In this document: piece after piece, positions 53,451 through 62,707 of the stretch
Layout of the letters: each line of letters begins with the position of its first letter
Position numbering within the stretch: the first letter of the stretch is position 1
From: DASRHT01 sp035293765
Lineage (GTDB): Bacteria; Chloroflexota; Ktedonobacteria; Ktedonobacterales; Ktedonobacteraceae
Direction: 5' to 3'
Assembly: GCA_035293765.1 (NCBI GenBank)
Contig: DATGMF010000097.1
Span: 105,075-169,074, forward strand
DNA: 64,000 nucleotides
Translations under genes and position numbers: made by a program
The notes under the pieces: model-generated
The model's database searches: none
What the model was told of the DNA's origin: nothing
What the model saw: only the letters and a program-made list of their open reading frames with translations

Positions 53451-54596
53451 ATGTGCTTAAAAATATATCGTTTGTTCGTTCTACCGACCTTTAGCTGTTT
53501 CCTGCTCGCCGCGCTGATGCCGATACCGGCACTGGCCGATGGCGGCGCGCCCAATCTGGCCTACGTGGCAGGGGCGAATAAAGGTATCGCCGTGATTGAT
53601 GTGGCGCAACAAAAGGTCACGAGCACCATTGCCGCCAGCGGCGATCCGCACGGCATTATTCTCAGCACCGATGGTCGTTTCCTGTATGTGACCCAGCCTC
53701 AGATGGGAAAGGTTGCGGTTATAGCGGCCAGGACGGGCGACACGGTCTGCTCCGCTGATGTGCCTGGGCAACCGAGCTTATTAGTACTTGATACCAGCGC
53801 CAACCTGCTCTATACTGCCGGCAATGGAGCAGCCGACATCACCGTGATTGATCCGACAAATTGCGCGGTTAAAAAGACGTTCCAGACAGATGGGCCGGTA
53901 TATGGAATGGCGGTGGCAAATATTGGCTCTGCCTCGCCTGGTAGCAGTGGCAACCAGCTCTGGATTGCTACCACCAACGATCTTACAATTCTCGACGATA
54001 CAAGCGGAAAAATGCTTGGCAGCATCAACATCGCGGGCGGGCCGCAGTATGTGAGCATTCCGCCAGGCGCAACGGTTTACGTCACCACACGCCAGGGCGA
54101 CATCATGGCAATTGGCCTGAGCGAACATAACCTTGTGCCCCTGATCAAAGGCGGAGTTTTTGGGCCGATGGACTATGATCAGACGACGGGCGAGGTCTAC
54201 GTTCCCGATCAGCAGAACAACCGCTTGCTCGTGCTTGCGCCCGTCAATGCCGGCTTTGCGCCGCCGCCGGAACCCAGCCGGACCATCAATCTCGGGGTCA
54301 AGCCTGAATCGGTCGCGATTACCAGCGATGGGCAGCTTGGCTTTGTGGCGCTTGCCAGCGGCAATGTCGCTATGCTCGATCTGCCCGGTCGCCAGCCGAT
54401 CACCACGATCAGCGTCGGCGGTAGCCCGCATTTCATCATCACGGGCCTCTATCCTCCCGTGATAGGCACAACGCCGCAGCAGGCGAATATCCTGACCACC
54501 GTCATCAACATCGCCGCCTATCTGTTTATCATCGTGTTAATCATTGTGCCAATACTTTTGTTCAGGCGTTACGCCAAAACCCATAGCAGTTCGTAG
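53451..54596 (+). CDS. YncE-like beta-propeller protein with C-terminal membrane anchor
   Basis: A 381-residue exported protein. After a signal peptide ending near ALADGG, residues about 30-330 are 40-residue propeller repeats with the YVTN/YncE pattern: GIAVIDVAQQKVTSTI, GRFLYVTQPQMGKVAVI, GAADITVIDPTNCAV. A single C-terminal helix (about 350-372) followed by RRYAK anchors it. It is the last gene of the copper operon, 14 bases after the BNR gene. The ATG at 53451 is preferred to one at 53412, which overlaps the previous gene. The stop TAG is part of a palindromic repeat. Confidence 0.85.
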   Translation: MCLKIYRLFVLPTFSCFLLAALMPIPALADGGAPNLAYVAGANKGIAVIDVAQQKVTSTIAASGDPHGIILSTDGRFLYVTQPQMGKVAVIAARTGDTVCSADVPGQPSLLVLDTSANLLYTAGNGAADITVIDPTNCAVKKTFQTDGPVYGMAVANIGSASPGSSGNQLWIATTNDLTILDDTSGKMLGSINIAGGPQYVSIPPGATVYVTTRQGDIMAIGLSEHNLVPLIKGGVFGPMDYDQTTGEVYVPDQQNNRLLVLAPVNAGFAPPPEPSRTINLGVKPESVAITSDGQLGFVALASGNVAMLDLPGRQPITTISVGGSPHFIITGLYPPVIGTTPQQANILTTVINIAAYLFIIVLIIVPILLFRRYAKTHSSS

Positions 54597-54620
54597 GGAC
54601 GGGACAAGCCCCGTCCCCTA
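54593..54620. terminator. Palindrome holding the stop codons of two convergent genes
   Basis: GTAGGGACGGG (54593-54603) pairs with CCCGTCCCCTA (54610-54620). TAG at 54594-54596 ends the YncE-like gene and, on the other strand, TAG at 54618-54620 ends the DUF4388 gene. The hairpin probably terminates both. Confidence 0.8.
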
Positions 54621-55877
54621 TTCGCTCCGTTGCAGGGCAAACTGTTCGAACATCGCCTCCCACACTTCCTGGTTCTCAAGACGTTCGCGCGGGTTGGCGA
54701 CGCGGGCATTGATGGCATCGAAGATACAGGAAAGCAGGCGTTGGAGCACCTTTGAAGCTTCATCGTAAAACGCTTCGGCCTTCTGGATATCGCCGCTGAG
54801 CACTTCATAACAGAGGGCGCTAAAATTATCGACGTCGATATGATTCTGATCGACTTTAAACTCGTAGGTTCCCATATAGTGCAGCCGCTCGCCATACATC
54901 AACGATCTCAGCGTATTGGGGTCCAGTTCGGTGCCGTTCGTCCGGCAGGCTTCTGCCAGGGCATCCATCGTCCAGTTGATAAACTCCACCAGGGCGGGCA
55001 GTTGTTCCATCGGGGTGCGCCGCTTATCCCATTCCTGCTCCATGCGACTGATCAGGTCCAGGAGCGCGAAGTTCTCCAGGCGCAGCTTCTCGGCTGGCTC
55101 TGGGAGCCGCACCTTCCGACCATTCATGCGTGGAGTCACATCCTGGTAGACGGATTGCAGGAACTTCTGCTGCACCAGTTGCGCCAGGTCGCGCGCAACC
55201 TCGAGTTCGGGACGGCGGATCGCGCAAGCAATGCGCCTGACTTTGCGATAAAGATTCACATGGGTAAGCAGTTCCAGGGAACGCACGTCAAAGCGCAATG
55301 GATAGGGGATGGCCGGGGCCATCTGAAGCATGGTCTGGACGCCCTGTGGAAGAAACTGGCGCAGTTCCTGCCACTCGTCCGAGTAGCGCACCATCTCCAT
55401 CGTCACCCGCACGACATCGATATCGAGGGAAATTTCTCCGTAGGGTAAGAGTTTTTGCACGTTCGGGGTCGCAAAAAACTCGTAGATACCATCCTGCCAG
55501 AGAGACAACTCGCGGATCGTCCAGAGCGCCTTTGTACGCAAAGCCTCCTTCAACTGCTTTTCCGTAATTGCGCCCATATAGACAAGCCGCTCGCCAATGC
55601 GTTTGCCAAAGGGGTCCTGTAGTTGCTGGGCAAAAGCCTGCTCAATATGGTGAAAGGTGGTCATGCCTAGTTGTTGTAGTACATCACCGAGCGTCAGGGC
55701 TCCGGGATCAATTTCGGAGCTATTAGCCATTTTACCTTCATTGAAGTAAATGACCCCCATATGCCCATCGCCCTGCTTGAGATGAATAGCGCCTGTCATG
55801 CTACCCAACTCCACCACCTGCAACACTTCTACTAACCCAAAGTCCTTTAGTGAGCCAGACAATACCGTGTCTGCCAT
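54618..55877 (-). CDS. DUF4388-domain protein
   Basis: A 419-residue cytoplasmic protein. Residues about 5-150 are a DUF4388 (PatA N-terminal-like) domain: SGSLKDFGLVEVLQVVELGS, then GAIHLKQGDGHMGVIYFNEG, then GDVLQQLGMTTFHHIEQAF. The remaining 270 residues are helical with no named domain. DUF4388 proteins occur in signalling and gliding-related systems of many bacteria. AGGA precedes the ATG. It is a single gene, convergent with the copper operon. Confidence 0.85.
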   Translation of the reverse strand: MADTVLSGSLKDFGLVEVLQVVELGSMTGAIHLKQGDGHMGVIYFNEGKMANSSEIDPGALTLGDVLQQLGMTTFHHIEQAFAQQLQDPFGKRIGERLVYMGAITEKQLKEALRTKALWTIRELSLWQDGIYEFFATPNVQKLLPYGEISLDIDVVRVTMEMVRYSDEWQELRQFLPQGVQTMLQMAPAIPYPLRFDVRSLELLTHVNLYRKVRRIACAIRRPELEVARDLAQLVQQKFLQSVYQDVTPRMNGRKVRLPEPAEKLRLENFALLDLISRMEQEWDKRRTPMEQLPALVEFINWTMDALAEACRTNGTELDPNTLRSLMYGERLHYMGTYEFKVDQNHIDVDNFSALCYEVLSGDIQKAEAFYDEASKVLQRLLSCIFDAINARVANPRERLENQEVWEAMFEQFALQRSE

Positions 55878-56191
55878 GCTGTCCTCATATCCCTGGTTAT
55901 GCCATATACATCATCGGTAGCAACCGAAAAACTGCTATAAAGCATTATAACAAGGCTCGCATATTTCAACAAGGCTGCTTACAGCACCTTACGAAAATCG
56001 ACGTGCAGGTATATTAGCCGGAAAAGTGTTATGATATAACTCAGGCACATCTCTCCGCATAGGTTCAGGAGAGACACCACCCGTTGCAAAGAGTATTTTA
56101 CTATAGAAACAGGCGATTTGTTATGTTATGTTTCCAGATAGTACAAATTACTACCCGATGAACGCAGGCTAAGCATAAAAAGGATCAACCG

Positions 56192-56689
56192 ATGGATGCT
56201 TCTCGTACGATGATTACCTTCAAACCGGCCAGAATACGTTTTACCTATCGTGTTGGCGGCGTTCTTATCCATAATGGGCATGTGCTCTGTGAGGCTGCCG
56301 TCAGAGAGAAGTTCTGGTTTCTCCCCGGTGGGCGCGCCGAACTGGGCGAATCGGCGACTTCCACACTTTTTCGTGAGATGCAGGAGGAACTGGGGATTAC
56401 GGTGCAAATTGAGCGCTTGCTCTATATTGTCGAGAATTTTTTCAATCACTTCCGCTCTTTCGAGCACGAACTCGGGCTTTATTTTTTGATGACCGCTCCC
56501 GCCGATGCCTATATCTATCAAAGCCTGGAGCCATTCACGCATGTAGACGAGGAGGGAACCTCTTTACGCTTCGACTGGCTCCCCATTGCCCAGCTTGAAA
56601 AAATTCCGCTCTATCCTCCCTGCTTCCAGAAAGCTCTACAGAGCATTCCTGAGCATCCTGTGCATATTGAAGAGCGCCGGTCTCGTTGA
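56192..56689 (+). CDS. Nudix hydrolase
   Basis: A 165-residue Nudix hydrolase with an intact box: GGRAELGESATSTLFREMQE followed by ELGI (around residues 47-70). It has the Gly, the first Glu and all REUxEE residues, unlike the altered protein at 21614. It should hydrolyse a nucleoside diphosphate linked to another moiety; specificity is unknown. AAGGA lies before the ATG, and TGTTATGAT at 56027-56035 is a possible extended -10. The 314-base gap upstream holds no gene. Confidence 0.9.
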   Translation: MDASRTMITFKPARIRFTYRVGGVLIHNGHVLCEAAVREKFWFLPGGRAELGESATSTLFREMQEELGITVQIERLLYIVENFFNHFRSFEHELGLYFLMTAPADAYIYQSLEPFTHVDEEGTSLRFDWLPIAQLEKIPLYPPCFQKALQSIPEHPVHIEERRSR

Positions 56690-56850
56690 TAGAGGAAAAA
56701 TGCATCATTTTCAGGAACAATTGACAAAACAACGTAGTAAAGAGCAAGGGTATCGCTTTGCTGAAATTTATACTTATGGCTTCAATATCTATCGTGGCAG
56801 AAGAAAAACTTAGCAGCAATTATAAAGTCAGGCGATCTCTTATTAACTTA

Positions 56851-57384
56851 TCATTCATTCCCCACTTTTGTTTGCTCCTGCCCAAAACCAGTCTGGATTG
56901 CGACGGCGATGGCGATGGAGAATTCGACGAGGTCGGCGATGCTGACATCGAAGGCGCTGAGGCCGAGCTGTTCGGCCCGACGTTTCGCGTTGCCGTGCAA
57001 ACGTACGGTGGGGCGTCCGCTGCGTAGTTGCACCACTTCCATTTCGCGCCAGGCGACGCCGTGGATACCGGTTCCTAGCGCCTTGCTGATGGCTTCTTTG
57101 GCGGCGAAACGTCCGGCGAGCCGCGTGGCTTTGCCGCGGCACTGCTGCACCTCGCGCTCGGTGAAAACACGCTTGAGGAAACGCTCCCCATGCTTCTCGT
57201 AGACCTTGCGCACACGAGCGACTTCGATGATGTCGATGCCAACGGCGATATTGACGCCCTGCGGCGGATGCAGAGGCGCTGGCAGACCGGCCAGCCCACC
57301 AGGACCAAAAAGCCTGTCAGGAATGGCTTCCCCTGGCTGGCGCACCAGTGGAGTAAAGAGCAATGGCCGGTCTTCTTCCATCAT
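56851..57384 (-). CDS. acpS: Holo-[acyl-carrier-protein] synthase with N-terminal extension
   Basis: A 177-residue 4'-phosphopantetheinyl transferase that activates acyl carrier protein. The core starts at AVGIDIIEVARVRKVYEKHG (metal Asp) and has GRFAAKEAISKALGTGI (metal Glu). The usual family length is about 125; the first 45 residues are an extra Pro-rich segment. This start is supported because the ugd stop TGA overlaps the ATG (57381-57384) with AGGGG upstream, and no GTG or ATG lies just before the core. It is the last gene of an MBL-ugd-acpS operon. Confidence 0.92.
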   Translation of the reverse strand: MMEEDRPLLFTPLVRQPGEAIPDRLFGPGGLAGLPAPLHPPQGVNIAVGIDIIEVARVRKVYEKHGERFLKRVFTEREVQQCRGKATRLAGRFAAKEAISKALGTGIHGVAWREMEVVQLRSGRPTVRLHGNAKRRAEQLGLSAFDVSIADLVEFSIAIAVAIQTGFGQEQTKVGNE

Positions 57385-58811
57385 TTCCCCTTTTCCTCTC
57401 CCACCTCAAGCATAGGCTGACCCGATACAGACTCCTCGGGCAGAGTGCCGGTAACATCGCCCGCCGCTAGAACTGAGGGTGCCGGGCTGGTGCCCCGTCC
57501 CATGCCGCGATAGATAAAGCCGTGACGGTCCATTTCCGCCGGTTCGTAGATGTTGCGCCCATCAATCAGCACCGGTCGGCGCATGACTGAACGGATCTGC
57601 TGCATGTTGAGCGATTTAAACTCGTTCCAGTGGGTCACGACGACAACCGCGTCGGCTCCCTGCGCCACCTCGTACGCGTTTTTGCAGAAAGTGACGGCAT
57701 CCATGCGCACACCTTCACGCGCAAGAGCCTCACGTCCAGTCTCAGTTGCGACCGGATCATATACTTTTACCGTTGCCCCCTGACTGGTGACCCAGCGCAC
57801 AATATCGATTGAAGGAGCCTCGCGCATATCGTCGGTCTCAGGCTTGAAGGCCAGCCCGAGAATACCTACCACGCTATTACGCAGGGAACCCAGGATATTG
57901 GTCAGTTTGGTCACGATGAGCCTGCGCTGATCGTGGTTGATATCCATGACCGCGCTCAAGAGCTGTGGGTGCAGGCCAGCTTCATCGGCCATGTAGGCCA
58001 GGGCGCGCACGTCTTTGGGCAGGCAACTTCCGCCATAGCCAACACCGGCATCCAGAAAGGCATGCCCGATCCGCTTATCGAAACCCATGCCGACCGCAAC
58101 CTCTTTGACATTAGCCCCCAGGCGTTCGCAAATCTGGGCAATCTCGTTGATGAAGGAGATTTTGGTCGCCAGGAAAGCGTTGGAGGCGTATTTGATCATT
58201 TCTGCCGTGTAGAGATCGGTGATGACGAAAGGCGCACGCAGCGGCAGGTAGAGCCTGGCAACTTTGTGAGCGGCCTCGCTATCGGAAGAGCCCAGGACGA
58301 TGCGATCAGGATTCTGGAAATCGAAAATCGCCGAGCCCTCACGCAGAAATTCAGGGTTAGACACCACGGAGAAGGAGACGTTTGCCCGCTTGAGATTATT
58401 GCGAATAACGCGCGAGACTATATCGCCACTGCCGACGGGGACGGTGCTTTTATTGATGACAATTGCGTGGTGATCGAGCTCTTCGGCGATGCTGCGCGCG
58501 GCGCTCTCAACATAACGCATATCGGCCCCGCCCTGACCCATATTTGTAGGAGTGTTGACCGCGATAAAAATAAATTCGCTGTTATCGAGGCCCTCGCTAT
58601 AGCTGGTGGTAAAGCGGAGGCGTCCGGCATTGACGTTACGTTCTACCAGTTCTTCCAGGCCAGGCTCGTAGATTGGTAAAATGCCTCGTTTGAGATTATC
58701 TATCTTCTCCTGTACAATATCAACGCACGTTACTTGATTGCCCATGTCGGCCAGGCACGTACCCGTTACCAGACCAACATAGCCCGTACCGATGACACAA
58801 ATGATCGCCAC
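57381..58811 (-). CDS. ugd: UDP-glucose 6-dehydrogenase
   Basis: A 476-residue NAD-dependent enzyme oxidising UDP-glucose to UDP-glucuronate for surface polysaccharides. It has the Rossmann motif VIGTGYVGLVTGTCLADMG at the N-terminus, AVNTPTN, STVPVGSGD, NPEFLREGSAI and the catalytic cysteine motif GYGGSCLPKD (around residue 262). The C-terminal UDP-binding domain (FKPETDDMREAPS) is present. The start is GTG with GAGGAG eight bases upstream. It lies five bases after the MBL gene and overlaps acpS by four. Confidence 0.95.
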   Translation of the reverse strand: MAIICVIGTGYVGLVTGTCLADMGNQVTCVDIVQEKIDNLKRGILPIYEPGLEELVERNVNAGRLRFTTSYSEGLDNSEFIFIAVNTPTNMGQGGADMRYVESAARSIAEELDHHAIVINKSTVPVGSGDIVSRVIRNNLKRANVSFSVVSNPEFLREGSAIFDFQNPDRIVLGSSDSEAAHKVARLYLPLRAPFVITDLYTAEMIKYASNAFLATKISFINEIAQICERLGANVKEVAVGMGFDKRIGHAFLDAGVGYGGSCLPKDVRALAYMADEAGLHPQLLSAVMDINHDQRRLIVTKLTNILGSLRNSVVGILGLAFKPETDDMREAPSIDIVRWVTSQGATVKVYDPVATETGREALAREGVRMDAVTFCKNAYEVAQGADAVVVVTHWNEFKSLNMQQIRSVMRRPVLIDGRNIYEPAEMDRHGFIYRGMGRGTSPAPSVLAAGDVTGTLPEESVSGQPMLEVGEEKGK

Positions 58812-58815
58812 GAAT

Positions 58816-59481
58816 TTACTCCTCTACGGTTACGAAGGGATTTTCATATTTCTCTTCCGCAATGGTGGTCGGTTCCCCGTGTCCCGAAAAAACGACCAGG
58901 TCTTCTTCTAATATATATAATTTGTTTCGGATCGATGTGATAAGTTCCGCATAGTTGCCGCCCGGAAGATCGGTGCGTCCGATGCCGCGCTGAAAAAGCG
59001 TATCGCCACTGAAAACGCAGTAAGGACGGCTGATCAGACAGATACCGCCAGGCGTATGACCGGGGGTATGCACGACTTCCAGCGCAAGGGTGCCAAATGT
59101 AATCCGATCACCTTCGTGCAGCAAGATATCCGGTTTTCTTTTCACCAGAGGAGCCTTACGTCCAAACATACTGGCGGTACGCTCATCGGTATACATTGGA
59201 ACGTCGGCAGGATGGATCGCCAGCGGAACGGGGTAAACGTCGCTCACGGCATCAATCGCGCAGATATGATCGATATGCCCATGTGTATTGATGATATATT
59301 TAGGAGTGAGCTTCAATTCCTGAATTGTCTGCAAAATACGTTCCGGTTCGTCGCCCGGATCGATGATGACCGCCTCGCGTGTTTGAGGGCAGCCGTATAG
59401 ATAGCAATTTTCCTGGAACATGCCAACCGTCACGCAGGCAACAATGGGCATATTCTCTGTATTCGTCTCCGTATCAGCCAT
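58816..59481 (-). CDS. Metallo-beta-lactamase-fold hydrolase (glyoxalase II-like)
   Basis: A 221-residue zinc hydrolase. THGHIDH (around residues 66-72), VHTPGHTPGG, FSGDTLFQRGIGRTDLPGG and FSGHGEPTT carry the metal ligands of the hydroxyacylglutathione-hydrolase/YcbL group. It lacks the C-terminal glutathione-binding domain of true glyoxalase II, so it is of the short bacterial type acting on thioesters or similar. AGGAGG lies before the ATG. First gene of the operon with ugd and acpS. Confidence 0.92.
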   Translation of the reverse strand: MADTETNTENMPIVACVTVGMFQENCYLYGCPQTREAVIIDPGDEPERILQTIQELKLTPKYIINTHGHIDHICAIDAVSDVYPVPLAIHPADVPMYTDERTASMFGRKAPLVKRKPDILLHEGDRITFGTLALEVVHTPGHTPGGICLISRPYCVFSGDTLFQRGIGRTDLPGGNYAELITSIRNKLYILEEDLVVFSGHGEPTTIAEEKYENPFVTVEE

Positions 59482-59596
59482 GTTTCTCTATTCCTCCTGG
59501 CCCTGGCATAAATCTACACTTGTGACCCATTATAACATAGCCATCATGTTCCGATGATGCAAGCTGGCTGAATTTCACACGAATGGATGAGCGCAT

Positions 59597-59654
59597 GCCA
59601 TTCCTTGCAGATCGCCAACGCTCCCACGATGAATCGGGGAGCGTTGGCGATCTG
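59597..59654. repeat. Dispersed palindromic repeat, module B copy with long stem
   Basis: The 16-base leader GCCATTCCTTGCAGAT (59597-59612) is shared with 1823-1838. Arms 59608-59625 and 59637-59654 are perfect 18-base complements around ACGATGAATCG. It lies in the divergent gap between the MBL gene and the following plus-strand gene. Confidence 0.8.
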
Positions 59655-59781
59655 GAGATCAAGACCATTCTTTAATAAAAAATGCCAATTTGCCTTGATG
59701 AATTGGAATAAGTAGTGTAGAATGGGTTTAAGGTGTACGCGCCTGGAGAAGTTAGCAAGCGCGGGAGGAGCTGAGAAAAAT

Positions 59782-61002
59782 ATGAAGGATCGCTCGGAAC
59801 GAAAAACTTACCGAAAAAGTCCTGGACGACAATATGGACATGAATATGAGCCGCTACGCAGCCGCAGCGGACATAGCCAGAGCGGACGGGCCAATACCCT
59901 GTCCTCACATGAACGCTGGACTGATCAAGAGGAAACAAGTAGCCAGTTTAGTTCAGCATCAAGTCAACGTCCCGATCCTCGTAGAACCCGGCAGCTCCTG
60001 CGGCAAAATATTCTCACCAGCAAACGCCTTGCCCAGGAAGCGCAGATGGAAGTAGCGGCAGACGAGACCTATGAACGCTACCCCTCGCAAGGCTCCAGGA
60101 GGGACCCGGCAAGAAATGGCGCACACATCCCTGCGCGGCGCGAACCATTGGAGGAGTATGAAGAGCAGGGCGAGTGGGCCGATTTTGAGGCTGTCGATCC
60201 CGATCTTGACTATGAAGATCCTCTCGATGTCCCTATGGGCTATATCGACGATATCCCTGCACGACCACGCGCGAGGGCATCAGCCAATGCGCCCGATCCC
60301 AGACTGGTACGCGGCACACCTTCCGGCAAAATACGGCCTCGTCACGTTGAAGACGATTACGATGATTACGAAGACGAGGATGAGCTTTCGAACCCGCGCA
60401 AAAAAAAGCGCAAAATCTCCCGCCGTGGCCTCCTGATGGGCATGGGCGCCGCCGCTGTGGCAGGGGCCGGTATCGGCGCGTACGAGCTGGTTCCCAAGAT
60501 ACCCCAGGCGCTGGGCGATGCGGGCGCAAACATCGAACACCAGCTCCAGGATGCCTTTAATCAGGGCGCTGATAGCGTTCGCAGAGAGTTTATTACCGCC
60601 CTGGACAACCTGGAAGGCTTCTCGCTGGAGGGGGCAGTTACGGCAGCTCGCCTGACACGGGTGGCCTACGATGTGTTTGTCTCCCCTATCGTCAAGTTCG
60701 GGGCCACGTTGACCGGTGACTTCCTGAATACGATGCTTAGCGCGCTGAAAACGGCTCGCGGCTGGCTGGCTGGCGCCTACCAGGATAATGCTACCCTGAT
60801 CGCGATTCAGAAGGTGCTCGAAACCTGGGTCAGCCAGATTTCGTTGATGCCCAAGCAGCTTGATGCCATTACCCAGACGGACCTCGACGGCGCGCAAGCA
60901 TACTTACGAGCATTGCAGCGCAAAATCGATGCCGAAAAGGCCAAGCTGAACGGCACGCCAACGACGCCCACTGCCAATCCCACGCCTAAACCGAAACAAT
61001 AG
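59782..61002 (+). CDS. Protein with disordered N-terminus and internal Tat-like membrane segment
   Basis: A 406-residue protein. Residues about 1-205 are highly charged and low complexity (Arg, Ser, Glu, Asp, Pro) with DDYDDYEDEDE. Then KKKRKISRRGLLMGMGAAAV (about 206-225) gives a twin-Arg motif followed by a hydrophobic segment. The remaining 175 residues are helical, probably outside the membrane, ending in a Thr/Pro tail. A Tat signal this far inside is unusual; it may instead be a simple membrane anchor. I start at the ATG at 59782 with GGAGGAG upstream. It precedes the FAD oxidase gene by 24 bases. Confidence 0.7.
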   Translation: MKDRSERKTYRKSPGRQYGHEYEPLRSRSGHSQSGRANTLSSHERWTDQEETSSQFSSASSQRPDPRRTRQLLRQNILTSKRLAQEAQMEVAADETYERYPSQGSRRDPARNGAHIPARREPLEEYEEQGEWADFEAVDPDLDYEDPLDVPMGYIDDIPARPRARASANAPDPRLVRGTPSGKIRPRHVEDDYDDYEDEDELSNPRKKKRKISRRGLLMGMGAAAVAGAGIGAYELVPKIPQALGDAGANIEHQLQDAFNQGADSVRREFITALDNLEGFSLEGAVTAARLTRVAYDVFVSPIVKFGATLTGDFLNTMLSALKTARGWLAGAYQDNATLIAIQKVLETWVSQISLMPKQLDAITQTDLDGAQAYLRALQRKIDAEKAKLNGTPTTPTANPTPKPKQ

Positions 61003-61026
61003 GCGCTAGAAACCCTGGCAAGCTCT

Positions 61027-62688
61027 ATGACAAAAGAATATTCACAATCTGCGACGCAAGATGATGCTCAGCCCGTCAGTAGCGACCATCTGGATATTGT
61101 GTCAACAATCAATATGGGTCGGCGCGAATTTCTCATGCTTGGAGCTATGGGAACGCTATCGACCCTCCTGATTGGCTGCCAGGACGTACAAGGCTCATCA
61201 AAGCCAACCGCGACGGCCACCGCTCCCCAACCCACGCCTGCGCCAACGGCCACCGACAACGACTGGGCGCAACTGGCCCGCTCGCTACAAGGTCCGCTGG
61301 TGCGCCCCGGTAATCCGCGCTATCCCACCGCGCTCCAGCTCTTCGATCCGCGTTACGATAGCGTGCGCCCGGCAGGAATTGCCTATTGTGCCTCAGCGAC
61401 AGATGTGCAGACCTGCCTTGCCTTTGTGCGCCGCTTCTCCGTGCCGTTCGCCATTCGCAGCGGTGGGCATTCTTACGCGGGCTATTCGACGACGACGGGA
61501 CTGATAGTAGACGTGACAGGAATGCATGCAATCACGGTGGATGCTGCTGGTGGCACAGCCACGATAGGAGCCGGTGCGCGCTTGATCGATGTCTATGCAG
61601 CTCTGGCTCAACAGGGGATGGCCCTGCCCGCCGGTTCTTGCCCGACGGTGGGCATTGCTGGCCTGACGCTTGGCGGCGGAGTGGGCGTTATTGGGCGCAA
61701 GTTTGGCCTGACATGCGATAATTTGCTTTCAGCGCAGGTCGTCGTTGCCGATGGGCGCATTCTGACCTGCGATGCCAATCACGATCCTGACCTTTTCTGG
61801 GCGCTGCGGGGCGGTGGCGGCGGCAATTTTGGCGTGGTGACCTCTTTCACTTTTCGCGTACATCAGCTCTCCACGCTTTCCCTGTTCACGTTGCGCTGGC
61901 CGTGGAGCAGCGCGGCCTCGGTGGTCAACGCCTGGCAACATTGGGCGCCACAGGGACCGGACGAGTTGTGGTCCAACTGCGTGCTGCTCACCAATAGCAG
62001 CAAAGCTGCCAATCCTATCGTCCTGGTCAATGGCGTCTACGTGGGAGGCGTTGCGCCCCTCAATGCGCTTTTGCAGCAATTGACCGGTCAGATCAATGCC
62101 GCGCCAGTCAGCGATTACGTTTCCGGTGCAACTCTGCTGGATACTATGCTCTATGAAGCTGGTTGCTCTGGCAAGAGCATAGACCAGTGTCATCTACCCA
62201 GCCAGAACCCGCAAGGTCAGGTCGCGCGCGATACTTCCGCCGTTAAATCGGCCTACTATACCACGGCGCTACCCGCGCAGGCTATCAACAATCTGATCAG
62301 TGCAATCTCACGCCGTCAGGCCTCTCCTAATCTTGGCGATGGTGGCATTGGTATGGATTCGTATGGTGGTGCAATCAACCGTGTAGCAGTTGACGCGACG
62401 GCTTTCGCGCACCGCAATGCGCTCTTCTCCAGTCAGTTCTCCGCCAGTTGGCAGGCGAGCGATCCGGCTTCCGTTGTCACAGCAAACCGTGACTGGCTCA
62501 ATCAAACGTGGCAATCAATGGGGCCGTATGCCAGCGGGGCCGCATATCAGAACTACGTCGATCCCGACCTTAGCGACTGGCAGCAGGCGTACTACGGCTC
62601 CAATTTGCCGCGCCTGCAACGCATCAAAGCTGCGTACGACCCCGACAATTTTTTCCATTTCGCGCAGAGCATTACGCCCGCTCGTTAA
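61027..62688 (+). CDS. Exported FAD-dependent oxidase, BBE-like, bicovalent flavin site
   Basis: A 553-residue secreted oxidoreductase. GRREFLMLGAMGTLSTLLIG followed by Cys (about residues 31-51) is a Tat-type signal ending in a lipobox. The FAD domain has IRSGGHSYAGYST (His for 8-alpha linkage, around 140) and PAGSCPTVGIAGLTLGGGVG (Cys for 6-S linkage, around 202), so the flavin is likely bound at two points as in berberine-bridge and carbohydrate oxidases. The C-terminal YQNYVDPDLSDWQQAYYG is the BBE domain. The substrate is unknown, perhaps a sugar. Confidence 0.9.
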   Translation: MTKEYSQSATQDDAQPVSSDHLDIVSTINMGRREFLMLGAMGTLSTLLIGCQDVQGSSKPTATATAPQPTPAPTATDNDWAQLARSLQGPLVRPGNPRYPTALQLFDPRYDSVRPAGIAYCASATDVQTCLAFVRRFSVPFAIRSGGHSYAGYSTTTGLIVDVTGMHAITVDAAGGTATIGAGARLIDVYAALAQQGMALPAGSCPTVGIAGLTLGGGVGVIGRKFGLTCDNLLSAQVVVADGRILTCDANHDPDLFWALRGGGGGNFGVVTSFTFRVHQLSTLSLFTLRWPWSSAASVVNAWQHWAPQGPDELWSNCVLLTNSSKAANPIVLVNGVYVGGVAPLNALLQQLTGQINAAPVSDYVSGATLLDTMLYEAGCSGKSIDQCHLPSQNPQGQVARDTSAVKSAYYTTALPAQAINNLISAISRRQASPNLGDGGIGMDSYGGAINRVAVDATAFAHRNALFSSQFSASWQASDPASVVTANRDWLNQTWQSMGPYASGAAYQNYVDPDLSDWQQAYYGSNLPRLQRIKAAYDPDNFFHFAQSITPAR

Positions 62689-62707
62689 TTTGCGGAGTTA
62701 GATGGGT

